Below are positions 46,771 through 60,400 of a DNA stretch of 64,000 nucleotides, piece after piece. The stretch is from Rhipicephalus microplus (taxonomy: Eukaryota; Arthropoda; Arachnida; Ixodida; Ixodidae), in assembly GCF_043290135.1 (NCBI RefSeq), contig NC_134705.1:57221771-57285770 (forward strand), written 5' to 3'. A model generated the notes under the pieces. It did no database searches and was not told the origin of the DNA. It was given only the letters and a program-made list of their open reading frames with translations. Each line of letters starts with the position of its first letter. Position 1 is the stretch's first letter. The translations under genes were made by a program, and so were the position numbers.

Positions 46771-46937
46771 AAACGAAGATGCGCAAGCCTATGGCGCGCA
46801 GAAGGAGAAGAAGAGTAGTGGAGTGGCGCCTGGACTCTGTGGTTGGGTGGAAGCGTTCTAGGCCTGTCTCAGAAGTACGCTGCTTTTTCACAACGCCATT
46901 TCACCTCATCTGTAAATTAACACAGTCACTCGTAACA
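46769..46937 (+). repeat. R5 5' LTR
   Basis: 169 bp, TG...CA. Confidence 0.9.
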
Positions 46938-47037
46938 GTTTGGTGGAGGTGCTGGGTACATCGATCTGAACGACCCAGCTCTACCAATTTTGCGACGGAA
47001 CAGACGCTTGGCAGGCTTGCCACCGCAGCTACCAGAC

Positions 47038-48058
47038 ATGGAGGACTCGGGAGCAGGCCATAACAACCTCGCTGCTGATGAGCAACACGCTCACCCGCCA
47101 GGACAAGATCGCTGCGGCATGCCGGAACGTCAGCCGAGGACCTTTTCGGGGCAGCCGGATGACGATGTTGACGACTGGCTCAAGCACTACCACAGAGTGA
47201 GTCGCAGCAACCGCTGGAGCACTGCTAAGCAGCTCGAGAACGCGGTGTTTTTCTTGTCGGCACTGCGTCTATTTGGTTCGACAACCATGAGAGTGCATTG
47301 ACCACATGGGACAATTTCGTGGACGAGCTAAAGAGGTGTTTTGGTGACTCAACAGCTAAGGTCAAGCAGGCGGAGCAAACGCTTTCACGCAGAGCTCAGT
47401 TATCTGGCGAAACATGCACCACCTACATCGAGGCCGTCTTGAAGCTTTGCGGAATCGTGAGTGCGACCATATGTGACGAAGATAAGGTAGGTCATCTGCT
47501 CAAGGGAATCGCGGAGGACGTGTACAATTTCCTTATCACTAAGGAAGACTTACACACACCTTCCGACCTAAAGAGACACTGCCGAGCGTTTGAAGCGCTA
47601 AAGAGGAGGAGAGTCCTACCGAAATTTGGACGTCTTGAGAATGTGCCCAGATTGCAAGTGTCATCCTTCCATTGCAGGACGACATCTCTTCTCTTATAAG
47701 ACGAGTGGTTAAGGAAGAACTTGCTCAACTTCAAGCTGTGGACACCGCTGGTGTCCACCATCAGTGTGCATTCGACCGACGGCCCCGTAAACCACTGGTA
47801 CATCGTATGCGAGAGAGCTACTTTGAGCCTCGCCCGAATTACACCGATCGGTTCGAACGAAGGAGTGAACGACCACTTGAAAACCAGGAACGCAGACAAG
47901 CTGCGTCACAGCAATTTACTCCTCGACCACCATCGCCCGGCTTTTATCAACCGACGAGGTTTACTTCGCCTGGGACGACTAGACGCGGCACCCGTACTTG
48001 CTACAACTGCGGGCTACCTGGACACAACGCTAGGTACTGCTACCGTCGCCAGCAGTGA
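47038..48058 (+). pseudogene. R5 gag, frameshifted
   Basis: It starts at an ATG at 47038 (MEDSGAGHNN). Capsid blocks are FSGQPDDDVDDWLKHYHRVS, then, after a frameshift near 47285-47300, WDNFVDELKRCFGDSTAKV and LLKGIAEDVYNFLITKEDL. A second frameshift near 47660-47680 leads to the C-terminal part with one zinc knuckle CYNCGLPGHNARYC and a stop at 48058. Domain order matches R4 gag. Confidence 0.85.
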
Positions 48059-48249
48059 GCTCCACGATTCAACGTGTACACGCCCTATGTACCTGCTGGC
48101 GAGTCTCGACCAATTCGGGGCTCTTTCCAACAGCAACACGCAGCACGTGCTGACTCGCCTTGCTCCGACCGCAGCGTTACGCCACCACCCGCACGCCAAC
48201 AGCGATCCCCGTCTACGCGTCGCCGCTCGGGGACGCCACCACCACTGGG

Positions 48250-51200
48250 AAACTAACAGGTGCGACCAATAGGGTTGAGGCCACAAAATCATCTTTCGCA
48301 AGACCCCCTTGTGTTGTAATGGTTGAGAACAAAGTGAGTGTTTTTGTAGACAATGTGAGTACTGTTGCACTAGTTGATACTGGTGCTGCCGTTTCCTTAA
48401 TGAGCATGTCTTTAAAAATCGCCTTGGGACGAAAGTAATGTTTGCTTAGAATCGGAGTGCTACGCTCCGCGGCGTAGGGGGAGAAACGTTGAGCCCGGTT
48501 GGAGTTTGTTCTGTTTTATTTTCTGTAGGAAATCAAACGTTTCGAGCTGAACTAACGGTGCTTGCACGAGCAACCCACAACGTCATTCTAGGTATAGATT
48601 TTTTGCGAGAATGTGGTGCAACTCTAGATGGTGGTAGTGGTGGGATTATTTTTCGTCCCGTGTTGCCGTCTCCATTGACAAAAGATACCGTTGATGACTG
48701 CTTAGAAGTGTTTTCCGGGTCTGAAGACGTCTGCTTGGCCCTACATACCGCAATGTTTGTGCATATAAACACTTCGGGTTTTTGTGCGGGTTCTTACTAT
48801 GGTTTAGCCGAGCCGAACTTCAGTAACGCACTTAAGAAAAACGTTATTGTGCCTCGTTGCCTCGTGCTCACCGTCGATGGTTGTGCCGATTTGTGGACTG
48901 TGAACGTTTCCGCGCAGCCCATATATCTGCCTGCAGGACTTAAATTGGCAAGCTTTCAAAAGCAAAGCGCTCTTACCATACGGTCACTCCAACTGTCGGT
49001 GGATGTAAAGAAACCCCATGCCAAGTCGTACCACGACTATTCTGCCAGCATTGACCGTATGATTAACAAGTCACTTCCATCAACTGAACGGTCCCTGCTG
49101 CAGGAGGTGATCGCACGCCACGCCTCAGTCTTTGACTTTGCCCAAGACGAGACGTCTACTGTTACGCCACCGTCTTCACGTGCGCAACACCGCATCTATA
49201 CAGGCCAAGCACCACCAATACGCCAAGCCCTATCGTGTATCGCCTTCCGAAAGGAAAGTCATCGCTGAGCAAGTTGGAGACATGATAAAGAAGGACGTCA
49301 TACAAGAATCGTGTAGTCCATGGGCAGCTCCTGTCATTCTAGTGAGGAAGAAGGATAATTCATGGAGATTCTGCGTAGACTATTGTCGCCTAAATGCCAT
49401 CACAAAAAAGACGTCTACCCTTTGCCACGTATAGATGACGCCGTGGACTGCCTGCATTCTGCCTCCTATTTTTCTTCTGTTGACTTGCGTTCTGGGTATT
49501 GGCAAATTCCTATGCATCCCTCAGATAAAGAGAAGACGGCCTTCATAACACCAGACGGTCTCCTTGAGTTCAACGTTATGCCCTTTGGTTTGTGCAATGC
49601 CCCAGCGACATTCGAGAGATTTGTGGGTACAGTACTCCGTGAAATAAAATGGGAAATTTGCATGTGCTATGCAGATGACGTGATTATCTACGGCAAGACT
49701 TTTCAAGAGCATAACCACGGCTTGTCACTTGTGTTTAAATGCTTACGCGAAGCTGGCCTTGTTTTAAACTCAAAGAAGTGTCATTTTAGAAAACGTCAAG
49801 TCCTCGTATTAGGCTTTCTCGTGGATAAAGCAAGCGTGCGACCAGACTCACAGAACACCGCAGTGGTTCGCAACTTTGAACCACCACGAACAGTGAAGGA
49901 CCTGCGAAGTTTTCTGGGTCTGTGCTCATATTTCCGCCGATTTATTAAAAACTTCGCACAACTTGCCTCCCCACTGACGTCCCCTCTTCATAAAGACACA
50001 CCGTACTTGTGGGATGATAAATGTGAGGCTGCATTTCAACAGCTGAAGTTTTTATTGACTTCAGGACCCATCCTAAAGCATTTTGATCCTGATGCCTTTG
50101 ACTGAACTTCATACTGATGCTAGTGGCTAGGTGTTGTAGCTGTGCTGGTCCAACTCTGCAACAGCCACCAGCACGTCGTAGCATATGCCAGTCGGACACT
50201 GACCAAAGCAGAGACGAACTACACCGTCACCGAGCTCGAGTGCTTAGCAGTCGTCTTCGCCATTCAGAAGTTCCGACCGTATCTACATGGCCGCGAGTTC
50301 ACAATAGTGACCGATCACCACTTTCAATGCTGGCTTGTGGGACTTCGTGACCTGTCTGGCCGGCTGGCTCGTTGGTCGTTGCGCCTCCAGAGTACAGCTT
50401 TTCTGTTACCTATAAGAGCGGACGATGTCACACAGATACCGACTGCTTATCCCGCCTTTTTTCAGTACACACCAATGCTGACGGCAATGACATTGATGAC
50501 TATTTAGTTTCTGTCTCGTCCGACTTCGCAGATACCAGCAGCTTCAAACGTGAGCAGTAGCGCGATCCTACTCTGAAACCCTTGATGGAAGCTGCACATA
50601 ACTCCGTCGACAACCACTTTAAAAGTTCAAATGGCTTGCTGTATAAAAGGAACTATTCAGCCGATGGCCTCCCGTTGCTTTTAGTGGTGCCGAAAAGCGT
50701 GCGTCAGGTCGTCCTTCGTTCTGCGCACTATGACATAACATCCGGTCATCTCGGTTTCACACGTACGCTACATCGGCTACGGGAGAGGTTCTACTGGCCG
50801 AAAATGTGGAAGACCACAAAACAGTACGTCACCAGCTGCGCTATATGTCAGCGCCACAAGCGATCCACCAATGTCCCAGCAGGTTATTTGCAGCCCATCC
50901 CACCACCGACATCCCCTTTTGAAAAAGTCGGCATCGACTTGCTCGGACCGCTTCCTAAGACCCCATCGGACCACCGATATGTTATAGTGTGCGTGGATTA
51001 TTTAACGCGTTATACAGAAACGGACGCACTGACATCGGCCACAGCAGCCGCTGTTTCTTATTTTATGTTACAACGGGTCATACTGCGTCACGGTGCTCCA
51101 CGGGTTGTCATCAGTGACCGTGGACGACAATTTATGGCCGATGTGGTTGAAGAAATTTTGCGCCTTTGTGGCTCCTCTTATCGCCACTCCACCCCTTACC

Positions 51201-51769
51201 ATCCGCCAACTAATGGTCTCACTGAGAGAACAAATCGAACTCTCACGAATATGCTATCGATGTACGTTGATGCTGACCACAGGAACTGGGACGCCGTCTT
51301 ACCGTTTGTTATTTACGCGTATAACACCGCCAAGCATGAAGTTACTGGACATTTGCCCTTCTTTCTGCTTTACGCACGAAATCCACGGAGTTTTCTGGAC
51401 ACTCTATTACCTTTCTTGCATCAGGAATATCTGTCTATCGCTCAGACGTTGTGTCGCGCTGAAGAAGCACGTCAGCTAGCGCGCCTTCGAACATTGTCTT
51501 CGCAAGAACACATCAACAGTCACTACGATGCCAAGCATGTCCCCGTAGAATTTTCTCCTGGTGACTACGTGTGGTTGTGGACTCCTGTTCCTAGAAAAGG
51601 ATTGTACCGGAAGTTTCTAGCAAACTTTTCCGGCCCATTCGTGATAGTCGCTCGTCTCAGTGACGTGAATTACGTTGTCGCCCGAGTCACAGCCAATAAC
51701 CGGCGTTCGAGCACTACGCAAATTGTTCACGTAGCCCGCCTCAAACAGTACCATCATAGGCCTATTTAA
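48250..51769 (+). pseudogene. R5 pol, frameshifted; integrase part still open
   Basis: Protease: VALVDTGAAVSLM near 48370, DTGA intact, with stops shortly after. RT: KDVIQESCSPWAAPVILVRK, SSVDLRSGYWQIPMHPSDKE and active site MCYADDVIIYG near 49665, a YADD variant of YLDD. RNase H at 50150-50480 is split by frameshifts near 50105-50142 and 50395. A TAG at about 50560 precedes the integrase. The integrase frame (50582-51769, 395 codons) is uninterrupted: HYDITSGHLGFTRTL, CAICQRHKR, GIDLLGPLP, VISDRGRQF, NGLTERTNRTL, and a C-terminal FSGPFVIVARL. Only the integrase module looks intact. Confidence 0.88.
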
Positions 51770-51804
51770 CTCGCTCGGCGAGCTTCGTCTGCCGCCGGGA
51801 GAAA

Positions 51805-51970
51805 TGAAACGAAGATGCGCGAGCCTACGGGGCGCGGAAGGAGAAGAAGAGTAGTGGAGCGGCGCCTGGACTGTGTGGTTGGGTGGAAGCGTTCTAGGCC
51901 TCTCTCAGTAGTAACGCTGCTTTTTCACAACGCCATTTCATCTCATCTGTAAATAAACACAGTCACTCGT

Positions 51971-51974
<4 letters not shown>
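51805..51974 (+). repeat. R5 3' LTR
   Basis: 170 bp, preceded by GCCGCCGGGAGAAA (polypurine-like) and followed by ATAT. Confidence 0.9.

Positions 51975-52020
<46 letters not shown>
51975..52020. repeat. (TA)n array between R5 and R6
   Basis: 46 bp of TA with one ACAT. Confidence 0.95.
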
Positions 52021-52166
52021 TTTAACGGGGTTTATTTGCAGGAGCGGAACGCAGAAAGCGAAGCAGTTGGCAACGTCCGGCCAAGCTCAGCAAGCACGAG
52101 CTTATGCTGATGGCGATGCCCCTGAGGCGCCGAGAATTGCCGCTGAAGCTCCTCTTCTTCACTACT
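52021..52166 (-). repeat. R6 3' LTR
   Basis: 146 bp, matching the right LTR through TTTATTTGCAG, GAACGCAGAAAGCGAAGCAG and GAGCTTATGCTGATGGCGAT. Confidence 0.88.
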
Positions 52167-52202
52167 ATCGCCCTCCACACAAAAATACGCCATCCTGGCT
52201 GA

Positions 52203-55200
52203 TTAGGGAGAAGAAACGACTAATGGGTCAAAATATGGCTTGAGGCGAGAGACGTGGACAGTTTCACGGCCGCGGTAGCGTAGGTCTGTGGATGGGATGA
52301 TGGGCTCCACGATATAGTTGACGAGTGACGTTTGCTCTACAACGCGGTATGGCCCGATGTATTCGGGAAGAAGTTTTGCGGAGCGGCCAGGTGCGGTAGC
52401 AGGTGCCCGAAGCCATACCAATGAACCAGGTTGAAAGTTTGGAGCCGAATGATCCCCAGTCTGGCGGGATATCTGCTGCCACTGGTACTCGGTAGAAAAA
52501 GAGCGGGCAAGCTGGCGGCATTCTTCAGCATGTCGGGCAGCTTCGGACAGAGTTGTACTTTCGGACTGATAAGGTTTATATGGAAGAATAGTGTCTACTG
52601 TATTTGAAGGTTCTCGTATGGTATGGCGAAAACCCAGTAGTAGCTTGTACGGCAGTATTATACGCGTAGGTGACGAACGGGAGAACTTGGTCCCAATTTG
52701 AATGATCAGAGGCGACGTACATCGACAGCATATTGCCAAGAGTATGGTTGAAGCACTCCATCATGCCATTCGTTTGAGGGTGGTACCCTGTACTTGTGCG
52801 GTGCACAATTCGGCATTCGTTGAGTAATGCCTTCAAGGCGTCAGAAAGGAAGGCACGGCCTCTGTCACTTAAGAGCTCGTGAGGAGCACCATGACGCAAA
52901 ATGAAACGTTGCAACAGAAATGTTCCAACGTCACGGGCTGTGGCAGTAGGCAGCGTGGCTGTTTCGGCATAGCGTGTCAGATGGTCTATCTCAACAATAA
53001 TCCAGCGATTACCAGCTAGAGTTGATGGTAGTGGTGCGTAAATGTCAATGCCGACATGATCAAAAGGTCGACTAGGACAAGGAAGAGGTTGTGACGGGTA
53101 GACTTGCCCGGGAGGTAACTTTTGTCGTTGGCACTGAGCACACGAGCGAATGAATTTTCGCACGTAGTTATACATGCCACGCCAGTAAAATCTGAGTCGA
53201 AGCATAGCGTATGTCTTGAAGAGGCCTGCGTGGGCGCACTGTGGGTCCACGTGAAAAGATTCGCAGATAGCAGCTCGAAGATGGCGGGGTATCACAAGGT
53301 GAATCTTGCGACCGTCCGAAAGGTAGTTGCGTCGATAAAGAAGATCATCCCTTAGGCAAAAGTTGCTAGCCTGGCGGCGGAGAGCGCGAGACGGCGAAGG
53401 AGTGAAAGGATCAGAAAGAATGCTTATGAGGCCACTGATCCAGGGATCCTTTCGTTGTTCCACCGTCATGTTGCGCAAGGCGGATGACGCAAGTGCAGGC
53501 TCGAGGGAAGAGAGGCAAACACCTTCATCCGATATGGGTGAGCGAGAAAGGGCGTCGGCGTCCGTGTGCTTACGACCGGATCTGTAAATAACGCGAATGT
53601 CGTACTCCTGAAGTTTGAGTGCCCAGCGAGCAAGTCGTCCGGAAGGGTCTTTAAGTGTGGATAGCCAACAAAGAGTGTGGTGGTCAGTGACGACGTCGAA
53701 TGCGTGACCATACAGGTAGGGGCGAAATTTCCCAAGGGCCCAAATAATAACTAAACACCCTTTCTCGGTCACGGAGTAGTTAGCCTCGGCTTTCGTCAGA
53801 GTTCGGCTTGCGTAGGCGACGACATATTCATCAAACCCTGCCTTTCGTTGCGTGAGCGCAGCGCCAAGTCTAACACTGCAGGCATCAGTATGAACCTCCG
53901 TGGAAGCGGCAGGATTGTAGTGGCGAAGGATGAGTGGTGAAGTCAGCAGGTGGCGTAATTTGCTGAATGCATCGTCGCATGCTGGTGACCAGGTAGAAAG
54001 GTCCTTGTCGCCGCTAAGAAGGTCCGTGAGGGGCGCACACACGGAAGCAAAATTTCTAATAAAGCGTCGGAAGTAAGACGACAAGCCGACAAAACTTCTA
54101 AGTTCCTTCAAGTTCTTTGGCTTCGGAAAATCGGCGACTGCTCAAAGCTTGGCGGGGTAGGGAAGTATGCCATCCCGCGATACGACGTGGCCAAGAATGG
54201 TGAGCTGCCGGGCACCAAAACGACACTTCTTGAGGTTGAGTTGAAGGGCGGCGTCGGTGAGACGTGTGAGGACGTGCTCGAGACGATTTAAATGGGTGTC
54301 GAAATCGGTGGAAAAGACAACTACGTCATCGATGTAGCATAAACATGTGTTCCACTTGAGGCCTCGTAAAATAGTGTCCATCATTCTTTCAAAAGTTGCT
54401 GGAGCGTTACAAAGGCCGAAAGGCATAACGGTAAATTCGTATAATTCATCAGGTGCGACAAATGCTGTTTTCGGTCGGTCAGATGCTTCCATAGGAACTT
54501 GCCAGTATCCAGACCATAAATCCAGTGAAGAGAAGTATTCTGCTCCCTGCAAACAGTCAAGGGCGTCGTCTATTCGCGGTAACGGGTAAACGTCCTTACG
54601 GGTGATCTTGTTTAAACGTTGATAGTCCACACAGAACCGAATGTAGCTGTCCTTCTTCTTAACAAGAACGACCGGTGACGCCCAGGGACTGTTAGAAGGC
54701 TGTACAATACCCCGATGGAGCATGTCAGCAATCTGGTCGTCAATAACATGGCGCTCCGACGCTGAGACTCGGTAGGGGTGCTGCCGTAGAGGCGTATGGC
54801 TTCGTGTCAATCTTGTGTGATATGTTGAATGTGCGACTGAGGCCAGAAGCGTGGCTGTCAAAAGAAGTACAAAACTTTTGCAGCAGGTTCACTAACTCGC
54901 TTCGTTCTGAAGAAGACGTTGCGACATCGATGGGGTGGTGGAAAGCGTCAAGGAGTGACTGGTCATTAACAGAGTCAGAAATGAGTGCGCTGAGGTCCGT
55001 AGAAAGTAAACTAGATGGAGCGTCAAAAATGTGACGGGCGTCGATCGGATGCACGTGACCGAGACATTCACCATAGAATAAAGGTAAGGCCCTTCTAACG
55101 ATGGTACACGAGCGTCTTCGTCACGCTATGGTGGAGAGTGAGGAGGGCAACGGGCAGTGGAGAACATTTGCGTTGAATGAACAGGGCAGAGGGCGTAAAT

Positions 55201-55760
55201 AAAACATCACCGTCGGAAATAGCGTCACACGACACAGTCACCAGCAGAGAAGAGCGCGGTGGTACGGTGGTGTCGTCGGAAACAAACAGTTTATAACACG
55301 GCAGGGAGCCTTCAACAGCGTCAACATCAGGAAGTGCAGATAGCTCAAGTTCAGAGCGACAGCAGTCAATGACGGCATTATTATTCGCAAGGAAGTCCCA
55401 ACCGAGTATCATGTCATAGGAACACGAGGGCAGCACTACGAATTTGACGATATACACAATCCCTTCGATGACGACTCGTGTGGTACAGGCTGCGAGAGGT
55501 GTTACACTTTTGTGCATTAGCCGTTCTAAGAGAGAGGCCGGATAATGGCGTCAGAACTTTGCGTAGTTTGCGGCACACGTTGATGGAAAGGACGGATAGA
55601 GCGGCTTCGGTGTCGACAAGCGCCATGACGACGATACCATCGACTGAAACTTCTTTGACGTTAGCTGGACAGGGGCGAGGACTTGTGCATGGTGACGGGG
55701 ACGCAGTTCGTGCTTCGGGAACTGCGGCCGTTAGTTTTCCTGGTCGGTAGGTCCGGAACG
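52203..55760 (-). pseudogene. R6 pol, inactivated
   Basis: Protease (about 55600): MALVDTEAALSVL, where the Gly of DTG is Glu. VILGWDFL-type continuation (MILGWDFLANNNAVID) is in another frame at 55400. RT (54142-54861): MLHRGIVQPSNSPWASPVV, PMEASDRPKTAFV and active site CYIDDVVVF. One TGA at 54142-54144 interrupts the frame. RNase H and integrase then run open to 52576: [87 protein letters not shown] frameshift near 52600 separates the C-terminal YIGPYRVVEQ block ending at 52203. Confidence 0.88.
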
Positions 55761-55827
55761 GCGACGCATAGGGGGAAGCGAATGTCGACGTGGAGATGGG
55801 GAGCGGCGGGTTGGGCCGTGTGGACAA

Positions 55828-56986
55828 TCAGAAGAAAAGGAAGAGGAAGGAGGGCTTGAAGGCGTAGAAAAAAAACTGAGGGTCGAAAGAGGGCATTCGT
55901 CGAATGATCTGAGCAGCCTGGCGACTACGACAATAACGTGCCACGTGGCCAAAACCGCCACAAGCAAAACATATTGGGCGGTTGTCGTAGGTCCACCATT
56001 GGTCAGAGTAGACTCCGACTTGCGGCTGGGGGGGCAGAACACTGCGGCCGAGGTGGTATCGGCATAAGCGGCGGTGAATAGGTCGGCGGCAAAAAGGGCG
56101 GTGGCGAATACACAGGCGCTGGCTGGAACGCAGGCTGTCGAGGTCGAGCAACGGCCTCAGCGTACGTGAGAGGTGCGGCGACTGGACGCGGTTCACGGGC
56201 GGGAGGAAGAACTTGTGCGACCTGGTCTCGAATGAAGTCGCGGAGTGTATACGTCAATCTGCGTGGTTGATCGGGTACGCAGGACATCAAACAGAGCTGA
56301 CGAGCGAACTCAGCGCGGATGAACTCTTGGATCTTGGAGAGAAGAGGTGCATGGTCTTCTCCTATGCCAAGAGTGGAAAGGCTGGACAAAGAGTCGTCGA
56401 GCACCGAGGGACGTCGGGTGGAAAGACGTTGCCTGCGCAACTCGTCCAAACTCTGGCATAACTCGGTCAGTTCTAGGACAGTGCGAGGACTTTTAGAAAC
56501 CAACATTTGGAAAGCGTCGTCCTCAACGCCCTTCATGATGTGCTTGATCTTAAGCTCTTCGGACATCGACTCGTTGACTCGCTTGCAAAAGTCCAGAACG
56601 TCCTCATTACAGCTTGTGCAATTTTCACCAAGCTGCTGGGACCGAGTATGTAATCGTTGTTCGGCATGGCTTTTGCGTACCTCAGGCCGTCCGAAAACTT
56701 GTGTGAGGCTCGTTTTGAAGACCGACCATGTAGAGAGTTCCGCTTCGTGGTTTATAAACCACAGCTTTGCCACGTCCAACAGGTAGAAGAAGACGTAGGC
56801 CAACTTGGCGGCGTCATCCCATTTGTTGTGAGTACTCACTCGCTCATACAATGAAATCCAGTCGTCAACGTCCTTGTCTTCTGTGCCTGAGAAAACAGGG
56901 GGATCTCGCAGACACAGATAATCGGCGCAGATAACAGTAGGCGGTGCCAGTGGAGGAGATAGAGCAGCGCTTGCGTCGGTAGGCAT
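55828..56986 (-). pseudogene. R6 gag, frameshifted at the C-terminus
   Basis: It starts at an ATG at 56984-56986 (MPTDASAALS). The frame to 56003 has the capsid blocks VFSGTEDKDVDDWISLYERV, LSTWSVFKTSLTQVFGRPEV and IKHIMKGVEDDAFQMLVSK, then Pro-rich sequence. The zinc knuckle CFACGGFGHVARYC is found in a second frame (55828-56196), showing one frameshift near 56010-56100. Longer open sequence upstream of the ATG is only the TA array read as Ile-Tyr. Confidence 0.85.
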
Positions 56987-57049
56987 AATGGATGGTAAAA
57001 TGCGATTCCGAAGCTCCAGGGTGATCGAAACCCAGCAGACTCCACCACT

Positions 57050-57191
57050 TGTAACAGGGTTTATTTGCAGAGCGGAACGCAGAAAGCGAAGCAGTCGGCA
57101 GCGTCCTACCAAGCGCAGCAAGCAGGAGCTTATGCTGATGGCGATGCCCCTGAGGCACCAAGAAATGCCGCTGAAGCTCCTCGTCTTCACT

Positions 57192-57194
<3 letters not shown>
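57050..57194 (-). repeat. R6 5' LTR
   Basis: 145 bp, TGTAACAGGG to CACTACA on the plus strand, followed by ATAT. Confidence 0.9.

Positions 57195-57260
<66 letters not shown>
57195..57260. repeat. (TA)n array between R6 and R7
   Basis: 66 bp of pure TA. Confidence 0.95.
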
Positions 57261-57262
<2 letters not shown>

Positions 57263-57418
57263 CAAGGGAGTTTATTAGCGAGCCAGGAAGTAGGCAGGCA
57301 GCCGGTACGGACAGAAATGCTCGAGCAGTCCAGCGTCTAGAGCGCCTGCACACAATCGCGCTTCGCACTCAGAGAGAGATGGTCCCACTAGTCACTGCCT
57401 TGCGAATTTCCCACTACA
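57261..57418 (-). repeat. R7 3' LTR
   Basis: 158 bp running TG...CA on both strands; flanked at the left by ATAT. The partner LTR is missing, so the inner border rests on TG/CA and the adjacent CCCCGG tract. Confidence 0.75.
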
Positions 57419-57453
57419 ATACCCCGGCGATGATTACGAGCCATCCTGGCGAC

Positions 57454-60400
57454 TCAAGGTGACGAGAGAACAGGAGGGTCGTAGGAGGGCTTGAGGCGAC
57501 TGACGTAGACCATCTCACGACCAAGGCGGCGCTTGTCCGTGGACGGCTTGAGCGGTTCAATCACATAGGTGACAGAAGAAGGGTGCTGTATGACGCGGTA
57601 AGGGCCAGTATACTTCGGTGCAAACTTGGGAGTCAGTCCAGGAGAGTGGAAAGGCAGTCGGAGCCACACGAGAGAACCGGAAGTCTCCTGAACAAGATCA
57701 TGGTCGTGGCGATTTTTTTGGAGGGCTTGATTATCGGCTGTGAAGGACCGTGCAAGCTGACGACACTCTTTTGCATGTTCGGCCATTTCAGAAACTGGGC
57801 TGAACTTGGACGCATCAGGACTGTATGGCAGAATTGTGTCGAGTGGCTGCATGGGTTTCGACCATTTCAAGGAATAAATGTAGAAAAGCCCGTTGTTGAT
57901 AGAATCGCCATATTGCAGGCACACGTCACGAAAGGAAGGACAACGTCCCAATTGGGCTGGTCAGAATCAATATACATAGCGAGCATGCCTCTGAGGGTTC
58001 TTTTGAAACGTTCCGTTAGGCCGTTAGTCTGAGGGTGGTAGGCTGTTGATATGCGGTGTACCGTATGGCAGGAATGTAAGAGCTGCTGCAGAACTTCGGA
58101 CAAAAATACGCGGCCCCTGGTCACTCAGAAGTTCCCGTGGTGCACCATGAGGAAGAACAAACCAATGCAAGATGAAGGTGGCAACGTCACGAGCACCAGC
58201 CGAAGGCAGTGCTGCCGTTTCGGCGTACGTTGTCAGATGATCGGCGGCCACAATCACCCATCGATTACCACCAACATGGCACGGTAGCGGGCTTTATAGG
58301 TCGATCCCAACACAGTCAAATGGGCGTGCAGGACATGATAAAGGCTGCAGTTGACCGAGTGAATGAGGAAATGTCTTGCGCTGCTGACACAGGTAACATG
58401 AGCGAATGTGTTTGCGTACAAACAAGTACATACCCCGCCAGTAGTAACGTTGGCGGATTCGTTCATACGTCTTTAGCGCACCGGCATGTGCCTGTTGCGG
58501 CTCAGCATGAAAATATTCGCAGACATCAAACCGCATATGGCTGGGTATCACTAGCAGCCATTTACAACCCACCACTTGATAGTTGGGACGGTATAACAGG
58601 CCATCCCGTATGGTGGAATTCATTGCTTGGCGGCGAAGAGCACGCGGGTAACCAAAAGTTGATGCGTCAGAAAGCATATTTAAGAGTGAGACAATCCAAG
58701 GGTCTTTCCGCTGTCCGGATGACATGTCTGTGACCCTGATGGCAGAGAAGGGAAGGTCAAGGGCTGATATTTCCGTATCATCGGATTTCATGGGTTATCG
58801 TGAAAGCGCATCTGCGTCAGAGTGCTTTCGCCCCGATCGGTAGACGATGCGTATGTCGAATTCCTGGAGGCGTAGTGCCCAACGTCCGAGGCGACCAGGA
58901 GGATCTTTCAGTGAAGCCAAGCAACAGAGTGCGTGATGGTCAGTTACTACATCAAAAGTTTGGCCGTACAAATAGGGGCGAAGCTTGTTTAACGCCCACA
59001 CAATCGCCAGTCACTCTTTTTCCGTAACACAATAGTTGGCTTCTGCCTTAGTGAGGGCGCAGCTAGCATAGGCGACCACATACTCCGTAAAACCTGGCTT
59101 GCGTTGCGCGAGTACTGCACCAAGGGTGACGCCACTTGCATCCGTGTGTACTTCGGTCGGCGCAGTAGGGTCGTAATGACGCAGTACGGGTGGTGAGGTA
59201 AGGAGTTGGCGCAGTGTTGCGAAGGATTCGCCACAAGCTGCTGTCCAATGCGAAATATCTGCAGGGCCAGCAAGGAGTTTTGTGAGCGGAGCGATGATGG
59301 AAGCAAAGTTCCGGACAAACCGACAAAAATAGGAGCACAGGCCCACAAAGCGCCGTAGTTCTTAACTGTAGTCTGCTTAGAAAATTCGGCAACAGCACAA
59401 AGCTTGCCAGGGTTGGAAAAGATGCCGGTTTTCGAGACGACATGACCAAGTATGGTGAGTAGTTTCACCCCGATGTGACATTTCTTCAGGTTAAGCTGAA
59501 GCCTGGCGTTTGTAAGGCAATGTAGAATTTTACGCAGACGAGTGAGGTGCGAAGTGAAATCGGGTGAAGAGATCACAACGTCATCAAGATAGCACAAGCA
59601 TATGTTCCATTTCAGACCGCGTAAAATGCTGCCCATCATTCGCTCGATTGTGGCGGGCACATTGCAGAGTCCCAATGGCAAATTCATAGAGACCATGCGG
59701 TGTGACGAACGCCGTTTTCGGACGATCAGACTCAGCCATTGGGACCTGCCAATAACCTGAGCGAAGTTCAAGCGAGGGAAAGAATTCTGCACCTCGGAGA
59801 CAATCGAGAGCGTCGTCTACGCGGGGAAGAGGGTAAGCATCTTTCCTCGTAATGTTGTTTAGGCGCCTGTAGTCTACGTAAAACCGAACCAAACTATCCT
59901 TTTTTTTTTGACGAGTACAAGTGGTGAAGACCAAGGACTACAAAAAGGCTTGATGACTCCACGCTGTATATTGTCGTCTGCTTGTTCTGCAATTACGTGA
60001 CGCTCCGCTGGGGACACACGATACGGGCACTGGCGCAAAGGAGTACTCTTCCCTGTGTCAACTGTGTGCACAATGGTGTTCGTTTTTCCTAGAACCGCTT
60101 GGGGAAAGTCAAACGAACGCCTGAATTTGAGCAACAGGGTAACAAGCTGCTCTCGTTGAGCCTGGACTAGATGGCTGTCAATAGAACTGTGAAATGCATC
60201 GGACGACACGCTGTTCGAGGCAAAGTGAGGAACCAACGCGTTCAGCTTCATATTCGGCTTGGTGTCGAAGAAATTGGCAGACACGATGGTACCTTCATCG
60301 ATAAGCTGAATGTGGCCGAGCGTCTCGTTGCGGCACAAACTGAGGGGGCACGATTTTGGATCGGAAATAAATATTCCTGTAGTGTCTTGACAAAGCGCAA

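Larger units (their letters stand above)
46769..51974 (+). mobile_element. R5: Ty3/gypsy element, inactivated, in TA array
   Basis: LTRs at 46769-46937 and 51805-51974 (169-170 bp, TGAAACGAAG to CGTAACA) differ at about 11 positions by eye. Both outer flanks are ATAT. The primer site TTTGGTGGAGGTGCTGGG sits inside the 5' LTR. Gag and pol are in the same order and style as R4, but gag has two frameshifts and pol several. Confidence 0.92.
52021..57194 (-). mobile_element. R6: Ty3/gypsy element, inactivated, in TA array
   Basis: LTRs at 52021-52166 (terminal TG mutated to TT) and 57050-57194 differ at about 14 of 146 positions by eye. Outer flanks are ATAT. The primer site is TGGTGGAGTCTGCTGGG. 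It is oriented opposite to R4 and R5. Gag and pol are recognisable throughout with few lesions: one in-frame stop in the RT-RNase H part and frameshifts in gag, protease and the integrase end. Confidence 0.92.
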